Source: BCD1 sp965230565 (lineage in GTDB: Bacteria; Bacteroidota; Bacteroidia; Chitinophagales; Saprospiraceae). Taken from it: DNA of 64,000 bases. Location of the stretch: contig CBDDLH010000009.1 in NCBI GenBank assembly GCA_965230565.1, forward strand, positions 86,069-150,068. Reading direction: 5' to 3'. Positions 33,965 to 40,823 of the stretch are shown here, piece by piece. Position numbers and translations under genes: made by a program. The notes under the pieces are model-generated. The model was not told where the DNA came from and did no database searches. It worked only from the letters and a program-made list of their open reading frames with translations. Position 1 is the first letter of the stretch; every line of letters starts with the position of its first letter.

Positions 33965-34333
33965 ATGAAAAAATGCTTTTGGCAGATGGCTAACTTATTA
34001 TTGAGTGTCCTCATTTTTATGAGTACCACTGCAGGCGTTTATTTCATACCGGAACCCGTTACTGAATTTCATAATTCCACTGCAACAGAAAAGAATGATT
34101 ATCCCTGGCACTGGATCGCGGGTTTTGAGACCGGTCAGGAAGGCAGTGTTGAAGAAGAAGTGAAAGGAAAGGAGGCCACGAATACATTCATTAAAGTCTT
34201 TTCCGGTTTTTGGGGCGGCCAGCTTATTGCGGCCAATGCCTGTTTTAAATCATCCATTAGTATACCTGATCATGGCATCCGGTTATCCCGATTATTCATT
34301 TTGTTCAATTGCCTGAGATTAGATCCCTTCTAG
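33965..34333 (+). CDS. Small exported hypothetical protein
   Basis: 122 residues; signal peptide or membrane anchor at 5-27 (MANLLLSVLIFMSTTAGVYFI), an acidic middle (GFETGQEGSVEEEVKGKEA) and a C-terminal segment RLSRLFILFNCLRLDPF. No recognised domain. It stands alone on the plus strand, divergent from the xylanase gene and followed by a hairpin and a 33-codon membrane ORF. Confidence 0.5.
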   Translation: MKKCFWQMANLLLSVLIFMSTTAGVYFIPEPVTEFHNSTATEKNDYPWHWIAGFETGQEGSVEEEVKGKEATNTFIKVFSGFWGGQLIAANACFKSSISIPDHGIRLSRLFILFNCLRLDPF

Positions 34334-34397
34334 TATTTCCCTTTTTTGAGGGGTGAGTTAACTCCTCTGATTTTAATTCCATTTTTTATTTATTGGC

Positions 34398-34451
34398 TAC
34401 CTGCCGGGGCAACAATGCTTCCGGAAAGGATTCTTGTTGTGCCGGCAGGTA
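34398..34451. repeat. Long imperfect hairpin, 18-bp arms
   Basis: TACCTGCCGGGGCAACAA (34398-34415) pairs with TTGTTGTGCCGGCAGGTA (34434-34451) at 16 of 18 positions around an 18-base loop that itself contains TTCCGGAA. No T-tract follows. It lies 24 bases upstream of the 34476 micro-ORF, so a cis-regulatory role is possible. Confidence 0.6.
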
Positions 34452-34475
34452 TTTGTCATCTGAAATGAAATAATC

Positions 34476-34577
34476 ATGAAAGCAAATACTGAAAAAATAT
34501 CCTTTTACTTCTTTATGGGAATATTAGGACTGGCGATACTTGCAGGAGTAGCCTATTTGATCTCCGGATTGTTGTAA
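34476..34577 (+). CDS. 33-residue single-helix membrane peptide
   Basis: Reads MKANTEKISFYFFMGILGLA then ILAGVAYLISGLL. A short polar N-terminus and one transmembrane helix (about 10-33) ending at the stop codon; small size and clean hydrophobic pattern. No named family. Similar tiny membrane peptides act as subunits or regulators of membrane complexes, but nothing next to it suggests a partner. Confidence 0.4.
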   Translation: MKANTEKISFYFFMGILGLAILAGVAYLISGLL

Positions 34578-34721
34578 CCGGGATTATGCGGCAGGTTTCG
34601 TCGCATTATACAGCTTGAATATTGGAACTTCCCGGTTTCTGTCGACAGTTTTCATCGAAAAAATCATTGGATAATCTTTGGTTGACAGGTATTTCCGGGG
34701 AGTTTTTTTGTCCAAAAAAAT

Positions 34722-34759
34722 ATTTTGTTTAATTTTTTTTCAAAAAAGATAAACAAAAT
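34722..34759. promoter_or_regulatory. AT-rich long hairpin upstream of sigma-like gene
   Basis: ATTTTGTTTA (34722-34731) pairs with TAAACAAAAT (34750-34759), and T and A tracts inside extend the stem. It lies 26 bases before the 34786 ORF. It could end the upstream transcript or shape the promoter. Confidence 0.35.
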
Positions 34760-34785
34760 CAAAATACAGGTGTTTTCAAGGTATT

Positions 34786-35019
34786 ATGACGACTAACGAC
34801 TTTTACCAACATTTCGACCGCAGCAGACCTTTGATTCAAAGGCTCGCCCGCAAGCTTGTCAAGGACTTTGACACAGCACGCTATTTATATCAGGAAACGG
34901 CTCACCGTGCCATTCAGCAAAGACAAAACCTGCAAAAGGATACTTTTGAGGATTGGCTCAAGGTAACGATGAAGAGCGTTTATGCTAATTTGCAGAACAG
35001 AAAGTCTGTTTACAATTAG
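34786..35019 (+). CDS. Stand-alone sigma-70 region 2-like protein
   Basis: A 77-residue all-helical protein whose sequence follows ECF sigma region 2: LIQRLARKLVKDFDTARYLY then QETAHRAIQQRQNL and FEDWLKVTMKSVYANLQNRK, comparable to the (L)A..L..d...AeDL.QEt...A......F...WL..I.rN pattern. The whole of region 4 is missing, and no frameshifted region 4 follows before the next gene at 35073. Either a truncated sigma factor or a small protein that kept only the core-binding module. Not a confident functional call. Confidence 0.5.
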   Translation: MTTNDFYQHFDRSRPLIQRLARKLVKDFDTARYLYQETAHRAIQQRQNLQKDTFEDWLKVTMKSVYANLQNRKSVYN

Positions 35020-35072
35020 TGAATAGCTTAAGATATTCTTCTGAATTCGTTTCCAAGGATTATTTTTAGCCT

Positions 35073-35513
35073 ATGAATCTTCAATTAAAAACCACCGTTA
35101 AAGGCAATTACCGGGATATTATCCGTCGTTTTGATCGTCAGCTCTTCGAAGCCCTGGCTCCCCGTCAGGCGAAAATGGAAATCGTAGCTTTTACCGGTTC
35201 AGAAAAAGGAGATAAGGTTCACATCCGCTTCCTGAGCCCGATCAAAGCAGACTGGGTGAGTGTGATAACGGAAGACTACATTGATGAAAAAGAAGCCTAT
35301 TTCACAGATGAAGGCACCCAGTTACCATTCCCGCTCAGCTACTGGAAGCACAAACATATCGTCCGCAAAATATCCGAGCATTCTTCCGTCATCATCGACG
35401 ACATTACCTTCAAAGCCCAAAACCCGGTGCTGACCTTTTTGATGTACCCGGCTATTTTTTTGGGATTTTATCCGCGAAAGAAAATTTATAGAGCTTATTT
35501 CGGTCAGGTGTGA
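35073..35513 (+). CDS. SRPBCC-family ligand-binding-like protein
   Basis: 146 residues without a signal peptide. Strand/helix layout and motifs fit the START/Bet v1 (SRPBCC) fold: MNLQLKTTVKGNYRDIIRRF, FEALAPRQAKMEIVAFTG, GDKVHIRFLSPIKADWVSVI, LPFPLSYWKHKHIVRKI, then SSVIIDDITF and a hydrophobic C-terminal helix VLTFLMYPAIFLGFYPRKKI. Such proteins bind hydrophobic ligands or act as cyclases. It overlaps the convergent hydrolase gene by ten bases. Confidence 0.65.
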   Translation: MNLQLKTTVKGNYRDIIRRFDRQLFEALAPRQAKMEIVAFTGSEKGDKVHIRFLSPIKADWVSVITEDYIDEKEAYFTDEGTQLPFPLSYWKHKHIVRKISEHSSVIIDDITFKAQNPVLTFLMYPAIFLGFYPRKKIYRAYFGQV

Positions 35514-36301
35514 TGATCTGAAATTCTCCGGCTTTTCAAAAAATTCAAAACCAACTCATTAAAATAGTCTGCCCTTTCCACATTCACAACATGTCCGCAA
35601 TTGGGGATTACTGCTAATTGAGCAGATTTATGTTTTTCCACTAAACTTCGGATGGGGGCAAGAAACATATGATCTTCCGAACCCATTACATAAAAAGTAG
35701 GTAAACCACTGTCTTTAGATTGGAAGAATGCTAAAAGTGGCTTCAATTGAGATACCAGTGTAAACCAACGGTTAAATTCTTTTTGCGCGAGTTTCCTGGC
35801 TTCATTGATAAACAGTAGTCTCGATTCCTGATGTCGTTTGCGCGGCATGATGATGAACGCAAAAAATTTATAGAGCACCAGATAGGGTAGAATGGATTGG
35901 AACAGTACGCCCAATTTGAGCAGTATTCTGCTTCGGAGGTTTAACTTCATGACCGCTCCACCCAAAATCATACTTTCGATCCGGTCAGGGAAGCGTTCGG
36001 AAAGATCCCGAATAATGATAGTCCCCATGGAAATCCCGACAAAATGGGAGGACTTTATTTTCAAATGATCCAGCACCTGCATTACCTCATTGCCGATCAC
36101 TTCGAAAGTGTACATCCTGATTTTTTCATAGATAGGGCTTTTGGATTTTCCATGCCCTCTCAGATCGACCAGCAAAAGGTTGTAATGAGACCTGAATGCC
36201 CGAATTTGCCGGAACCAGATAGCGCTGCTGCCACCTGCTCCATGAATGAAGGTTACCCACGGGGCATCCTTGACTTTCAGATATGTTTTATAATGAAGCA
36301 C
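35504..36301 (-). CDS. Alpha/beta-fold hydrolase
   Basis: 265 residues, cytoplasmic. Oxyanion-hole HGAGGSSAIW (about 19-29), LVDLRGHGKSKSP, nucleophile elbow GISMGT (Ser about 94) and C-terminal NCGHVVNVER (catalytic His); the acid is probably in VMGSEDHMFL. Typical of small esterase, lipase or haloperoxidase-like enzymes acting on unknown esters. It overlaps the SRPBCC gene tail to tail. Confidence 0.85.
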   Translation of the reverse strand: MLHYKTYLKVKDAPWVTFIHGAGGSSAIWFRQIRAFRSHYNLLLVDLRGHGKSKSPIYEKIRMYTFEVIGNEVMQVLDHLKIKSSHFVGISMGTIIIRDLSERFPDRIESMILGGAVMKLNLRSRILLKLGVLFQSILPYLVLYKFFAFIIMPRKRHQESRLLFINEARKLAQKEFNRWFTLVSQLKPLLAFFQSKDSGLPTFYVMGSEDHMFLAPIRSLVEKHKSAQLAVIPNCGHVVNVERADYFNELVLNFLKSRRISDHHT

Positions 36302-36485
36302 TGTGTGTTAACAATCGGAAGTACGATTTGTTTCTTTATGATTTTTGCTTTTCGATCAACTACTGAATACAATAGATAATTCCTCTTCTTTTTTACGTAG
36401 CGGGGGCGATATTAAGAAATTTTGAAAAGGCAGGGAACTAAATCCTGAAAATATTTGTATTGTGAATAATAATCAAAAAATAATC

Positions 36486-36554
36486 ATGCCTACTATAATT
36501 CGTCATAACAGTTATCAGGTTGCTGTCTCTCCAGGGGCAGGAAGGTTCAGATGA
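36486..36554 (+). CDS. 22-codon micro-ORF ahead of a strong terminator
   Basis: Reads MPTIIRHNSYQVAVSPGAGR then FR. The ATG is preceded by an A-rich stretch, and the stop lies 23 bases before a 13-bp terminator stem (36578). Together they make a transcription unit of about 150-200 bases that may be a small RNA, a micro-peptide gene, or both. The 36302-36808 gap holds nothing else I recognise. A TTTG at 36421 and AATATTTG at 36450-36457 are weak promoter candidates. Confidence 0.4.
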   Translation: MPTIIRHNSYQVAVSPGAGRFR

Positions 36555-36577
36555 TTGTTGTAGACGAAATTACAGCC

Positions 36578-36621
36578 AAAGGAGCCTTTCTGCCATGCCG
36601 GAAAGGCTCCTTTGTTTTTTT
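36578..36621 (+). terminator. Strong rho-independent terminator of the micro-ORF unit
   Basis: AAAGGAGCCTTTC (36578-36590) and GAAAGGCTCCTTT (36601-36613) form a perfect 13-bp stem with a 10-base loop, followed by GTTTTTTT (36614-36621). Confidence 0.88.
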
Positions 36622-36808
36622 AAGATCCTTTCCAGCGGGTGGAAACCATTCGAACTCCTTTTCCATCAATATTTTCAAAAACTAAATAATGTGTCAGGAG
36701 GGCATCCAGATGGATAGCCATTCCTTAGTCAAATTAAGTCAAACCATCATTCGCTTATTTGTGGCTTCATAACCGTGGCTCCTCCACATTATTCAAATTC
36801 AATAAATC

Positions 36809-37390
36809 ATGTTGACCAAAATAATTGGAATTTTTATCCTTATTTCATTCGCGTTTATCATCCTGTTTGGAACATTCTCTTTCATCCGTTTACATAAAAT
36901 GGGGCTTTTAAAAATGTTTATGAAAGGCAAATGGCTTTCAGGGCTTTTGACTACAGGATTCTTCATATTGTTCCTCACCTGCGGAGCCGGTTTGATCGCT
37001 GAAGCTTCCTGGGCCGCACCAATCCTGTTCTACACCATGATTTTCTGGTTGATTTACGTTTGGCTCTACAACCTGAAAGTTTTACTCAATATGTTTTTAA
37101 TGCTCAAATACGACAGAGGGAATAGTATTTCTCACTATATGGGCCGTTCAAAGTTCTTTGATACATTGATTCATAAAGCTATTGAAATGAGCAACCAGGG
37201 ACCATACCAGTCACCTGAAGATTCCGGAGAGCCACATGCAGTCAGAGATGGTTCCCTGGATGCTTTGTTAAATGATGAGGAAACTTTCAAGAATCTTTTT
37301 CCAATAGCTATTCGCAGGAAGATGAAAAAGAAAATGAAAGGATTACTTATTCATACTGCGATATCGATCCTGATTCTATTTTTGATTTAA
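36809..37390 (+). CDS. Integral membrane protein, hypothetical
   Basis: 193 residues. Hydrophobic helices at about 5-26, 44-63, 68-88 and 177-193, with a polar stretch (SNQGPYQSPEDSGEPHAV then LDALLNDEETFKNLFPIAIR) before a basic KKKMKG junction to the last helix. No family recognised. It is isolated, with 418 bases upstream since the hydrolase start and repeat DNA downstream. Confidence 0.6.
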   Translation: MLTKIIGIFILISFAFIILFGTFSFIRLHKMGLLKMFMKGKWLSGLLTTGFFILFLTCGAGLIAEASWAAPILFYTMIFWLIYVWLYNLKVLLNMFLMLKYDRGNSISHYMGRSKFFDTLIHKAIEMSNQGPYQSPEDSGEPHAVRDGSLDALLNDEETFKNLFPIAIRRKMKKKMKGLLIHTAISILILFLI

Positions 37391-37413
37391 ATCGGGAGTA
37401 GGCTTGTCCTGTG

Positions 37414-37530
37414 TTTTATTTCACGCAGATTTCGCAGATTTCGCAGATTTCGCAGATTTTCGATGAAATTATTATTGAGCTCAGTTTTTAATTCTGCGTT
37501 CATCTGCGTTATCTGCGTGAGACTTTTTTG
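37414..37530. repeat. CTGCG-type dispersed intergenic repeat, copy B
   Basis: Four perfect tandem copies of CGCAGATTT (37424-37459) form the left part; the right part is TCTGCG TTCA TCTGCG TTA TCTGCG TGAGAC TTTTTT. The arms are partly complementary, so the element can fold. It matches copy A at 8891-8985 in layout and in most of the right arm. It fills the gap downstream of the cellobiose phosphorylase gene. Confidence 0.75.
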
Positions 37531-37663
37531 TCTGATAGCCTATCTCATGAGTTCTTAGAATAGTGCAGGTTCTTTTACCACTCCACCAAAAACTTACTCG
37601 ACATTTGAATATCATGTCAGGAGAAGCAATAAGGTTAGATTTTTCATTGAATTCATAATTATT

Positions 37664-40105
37664 TTATTTGCCCATTACCACTACCACTTTCTGTACGCCC
37701 TCTGCATTACTATCGTAGGGAATGAGATTGGTTGCTAATGGTTGTCCGTTCAGGGTAACCTGGCGAATGCCTTTGGAAACACCGTACGGATTTTGAATGT
37801 TGATGTTGTAACGGTTGCCACGGAATGATCTTTGAATAGTAAAACCATCCCATTCAGCAGGAATGCATGGGTCGATTTTCAGGCCGTCATAATCCGGTTG
37901 AATACCGAGAATATACTGGCTAATGGCATAAAAATTCCAGGCGGCGGTTCCGGTCAGCCAGGAGTTTTTCGCTTCTCCTGGTTTACGGGCGTCCTTGCCG
38001 GCGACCATTTGAGCATATACATAAGGTTCTGTTTTATGTAATTCCGAAATGTCTTCCAGATAGGCCGGGGCAATTTTTTGATAATAGTCAAAAGCCCTTT
38101 CTCCATTGCCCAATAACGCCTCAGAGATCATGATCCAGGGGTTGTTGTGACAGAAAATTCCTGCATTTTCCTTGTATCCTTCGGGGTAAGTCGTAATTTC
38201 TCCCATGTTGAGGCGGTAACCCGTGAATGGAGGATTATTGAGGACGATACCATATTCACAATCCAGCCTTTCTTTAACGGAGTTCATGGCTTTTTGAGCT
38301 CTGCCGTCTTCATGCCCAACGCCTGCCATAACGCAGAATCCCTGGCTTTCGATGAAGATCTGACCTTCGTCATTTTCTTTACTGCCAATCTTTTCTCCAA
38401 AGTGATCGTAAGCCCGAAGGAACCAATCTCCGTCCCAGCCATGTTCATTGATGGCCTGAACCATATTTCCAATATGAGCATTGGCTTCCTTCGATTCCTC
38501 ATTTTTACCCAACCGATCACAAAGCGTTGCAAATTCCTGCCCATATAAAACGAACATTCCTGCGATCATGACAGATTCAGCCTTGCCTCCTTCCTTGTTT
38601 TCAGTGGTTTGGAAGGATTCATCGGGATTGGTTGAAAAGCAGTTCAGGTTGAGACAGTCGTTCCAGTCGGCGCGGCCGATGAGGGGGAGGCCGTGTTCGC
38701 CCAGGTTATTGACCACATGATAAAATGAACGTTTCAAATGTTCGAAAAGACTTCGGGCTTTGCTTTCGTCATTATCAAATGGAACCTGTTCTTCCAGAAT
38801 GGACCAGTCACCGGTTTCCTTGATATAAGCTGAAGTGGAAAGGATCAGCCATAAAGGATCGTCATTAAAATTTCCCCCGATTTCGTCGTTCCCTTTTTTG
38901 GTCAGCGGTTGATATTGGTGATAAGCTCCTCCGTCTTCCAACTGCGTGGCAGCAATGTCGAGTATTCTTTCCTTCGCTTTCGAGGGAATTTGATGGACAA
39001 AACCTATAAGGTCCTGATTGGAATCGCGGAATCCCATGCCTCTGCCAATGCCCGATTCAAAAAAGGAAGCGCTTCTTGAGAACAGGAAGGTAACCATACA
39101 CTGGTACTGATTCCAGATGTTGACCATTCTGTCGAGTTTTTCATCATGGCTTGTCACCTGATAAATGGACAATAGATCTTCCCAATAATCTTTCAGTTTT
39201 TGGAGGGCCTGATCAACTTGTTGGGAAGTGGAGAATTGACTAATCAGTGCTTCGGCAGGTTTCTTATTGATAACCTGTGGGCTTTCCCACTTGTCTTCGT
39301 CCGGATTTTCAATGTATCCTAAGACAAAGATCAGATCTTTGGATTCCCCCGGTGCCAGTTCGATTTCCAGGTAATGTGATGCGATAGGAGACCAGCCGTG
39401 AGCCACTGAATTCTGAGGTGATCCATTCAGCACAACAGACGGATCTTCAAAACCATTGTATAATCCCGTGAAAGTATCCCGATCCGTATCAAACCCCTGG
39501 ATCGGAGTATTTACGCTGTAAAAAGCATAGTGATTCCTGCGTTCGCGGTATTCGGTTTTATGATAGAGAACGGAGTCTTTGATTTCCACTTCGCCGGTTG
39601 AATAATTCCGTTGAAAATTAGTCATATCGTCCAGGGCATTCCACAGACACCATTCTACAAAAGAAAATAATTTGATCTTTTTGGTGGTGCTTCCCGTATT
39701 CCACATAGTAAGCTTTTGAACTTCTGCCTTTACCCCAAGGGGAACCATGTACAGTACCTCCGCTTCCAAATCATTAAGACTTCCTTTGATTTTCGTATAC
39801 CCCAGACCATGACGGCATTCATAGGAATCCAGTTCAGTTTTGACAGGTTTCCAGCCCGGGCTCCAAACATTACCTCCATCATTGATGTAAAAATATTTCC
39901 CCCCGGTATCCACAGGAACATTGTTGTAGCGGTATCGGGTTATTCGCCTGAGTTTGGCATCTTTATAAAAGCTATACCCTCCGGCAGTATTGGAGATTAA
40001 GGAAAAGAAGTCCTCCTGCCCGAGATAATTGATCCAGGGGTAAGGCGTCCTTGGATCTGTAATGACGTACTCTTTGTCTTTATCGTTGAAAAAACCGTAT
40101 TGCAT
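37664..40105 (-). CDS. Cellobiose phosphorylase (GH94)
   Basis: 813 residues, cytoplasmic (no signal peptide). Converts cellobiose plus phosphate to alpha-glucose-1-phosphate plus glucose, saving ATP on cellulose or beta-glucan breakdown. The sequence follows the Cellulomonas-type cellobiose phosphorylase throughout: MQYGFFNDKDKEYVIT, TPYPWINYLGQEDFFSLIS, AGGYSFYKDAKLRRITRYRY, FRDSNQDLIGFVH, the acid-bearing GRADWNDCLNLNCFS (478-491), NNPWIMISEA, and AKNSWLTGTAAWNF. It is closer to cellobiose than to chitobiose phosphorylase (TRYRYNN and YECRHGLGY segments). The symporter remnant just upstream suggests an uptake gene has been lost. Confidence 0.95.
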   Translation of the reverse strand: MQYGFFNDKDKEYVITDPRTPYPWINYLGQEDFFSLISNTAGGYSFYKDAKLRRITRYRYNNVPVDTGGKYFYINDGGNVWSPGWKPVKTELDSYECRHGLGYTKIKGSLNDLEAEVLYMVPLGVKAEVQKLTMWNTGSTTKKIKLFSFVEWCLWNALDDMTNFQRNYSTGEVEIKDSVLYHKTEYRERRNHYAFYSVNTPIQGFDTDRDTFTGLYNGFEDPSVVLNGSPQNSVAHGWSPIASHYLEIELAPGESKDLIFVLGYIENPDEDKWESPQVINKKPAEALISQFSTSQQVDQALQKLKDYWEDLLSIYQVTSHDEKLDRMVNIWNQYQCMVTFLFSRSASFFESGIGRGMGFRDSNQDLIGFVHQIPSKAKERILDIAATQLEDGGAYHQYQPLTKKGNDEIGGNFNDDPLWLILSTSAYIKETGDWSILEEQVPFDNDESKARSLFEHLKRSFYHVVNNLGEHGLPLIGRADWNDCLNLNCFSTNPDESFQTTENKEGGKAESVMIAGMFVLYGQEFATLCDRLGKNEESKEANAHIGNMVQAINEHGWDGDWFLRAYDHFGEKIGSKENDEGQIFIESQGFCVMAGVGHEDGRAQKAMNSVKERLDCEYGIVLNNPPFTGYRLNMGEITTYPEGYKENAGIFCHNNPWIMISEALLGNGERAFDYYQKIAPAYLEDISELHKTEPYVYAQMVAGKDARKPGEAKNSWLTGTAAWNFYAISQYILGIQPDYDGLKIDPCIPAEWDGFTIQRSFRGNRYNINIQNPYGVSKGIRQVTLNGQPLATNLIPYDSNAEGVQKVVVVMGK

Positions 40106-40161
40106 TTTATAGAATTATTTTATTATTGAAAATTTATTTTAATTTCTGGTTGTCCCGAAGT

Positions 40162-40293
40162 CTATTTTCCAAAAAAACAGTATTTCAAATTCTTCAGTTT
40201 GTCATACCATGATTTCTTCAGGATGATTCCGATAGCAACTGTTGACAGTAGATATAAGCTGATTATGATGAGATCAAGAGAATGAAATAGCAT
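40162..40293 (-). pseudogene. 5' remnant of a sodium:solute symporter gene
   Basis: 43 codons from ATG at 40291-40293: LDLIIISLYLLSTVAIGIIL followed by KKSWYDKLKNLKYCFFGK and a stop at 40162. The start matches the first helix and following charged loop of SSS-family sugar symporters (LD.III..YLL.TVAIG....RK...L.DYF.GG). Everything after that is absent. It sits 57 bases upstream of the cellobiose phosphorylase start, where such symporters are often found. It could also be read as an intact single-helix micro-protein. Confidence 0.55.
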
Positions 40294-40823
40294 TTATGTT
40301 GGTTGTTTGTAAAAAAAAGAGAGAACCAAATATAGAAAAATGGACTCCCTTTTAGGTATTAAGAATTGCCTGATTTTATTCAAAGGAAATAAATGGAGAA
40401 AAAACAGCCTTTGGAGCAAATTATTTTACGAAAAATTCTCTGTTGTTCCGTTGGATCCAATTTAATACACATCCTTTAGTAGCTGTCCATATAAAACCGT
40501 CTCCGGTTCTCGTATCATTTGAAGACCAGACTACTGCACAAGGATTTTTTCATAAGTGTCAGAGCAATTGGTTTTGAATGGTTTTGTTTTTTGACCGAAA
40601 ATATCAATATCTGCAAAAAAAAACTCCAATCAATAAACGCCTTGTTTTTACCATGTTATCAAAAAGATAAATCAGCCAAATATATTTTTTATATTTGTGA
40701 AATTAGGGCCCGGAATTAAATCATTTTTTATACACCCATAAAGGGCTGAAAAACAATCCCCTCACCCTGAAATATACCTCCAGAAGCGTATGCTAGCTAT
40801 TTTCTATTATTAGTCTGATCGGG

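Noticed and set aside
40421..40549. Minus-strand 42-codon frame (VVWSSNDTRTGDGFIWTATK)
   Set aside because: Protein-like but short, lacks a start codon, and matches no family I recognise; could be a fossil but cannot be supported.
40519..40719. Plus-strand 66-codon frame before the first kinase
   Set aside because: Composition is that of translated AT-rich DNA (Lys, Phe, Ile, Cys runs); no domain.
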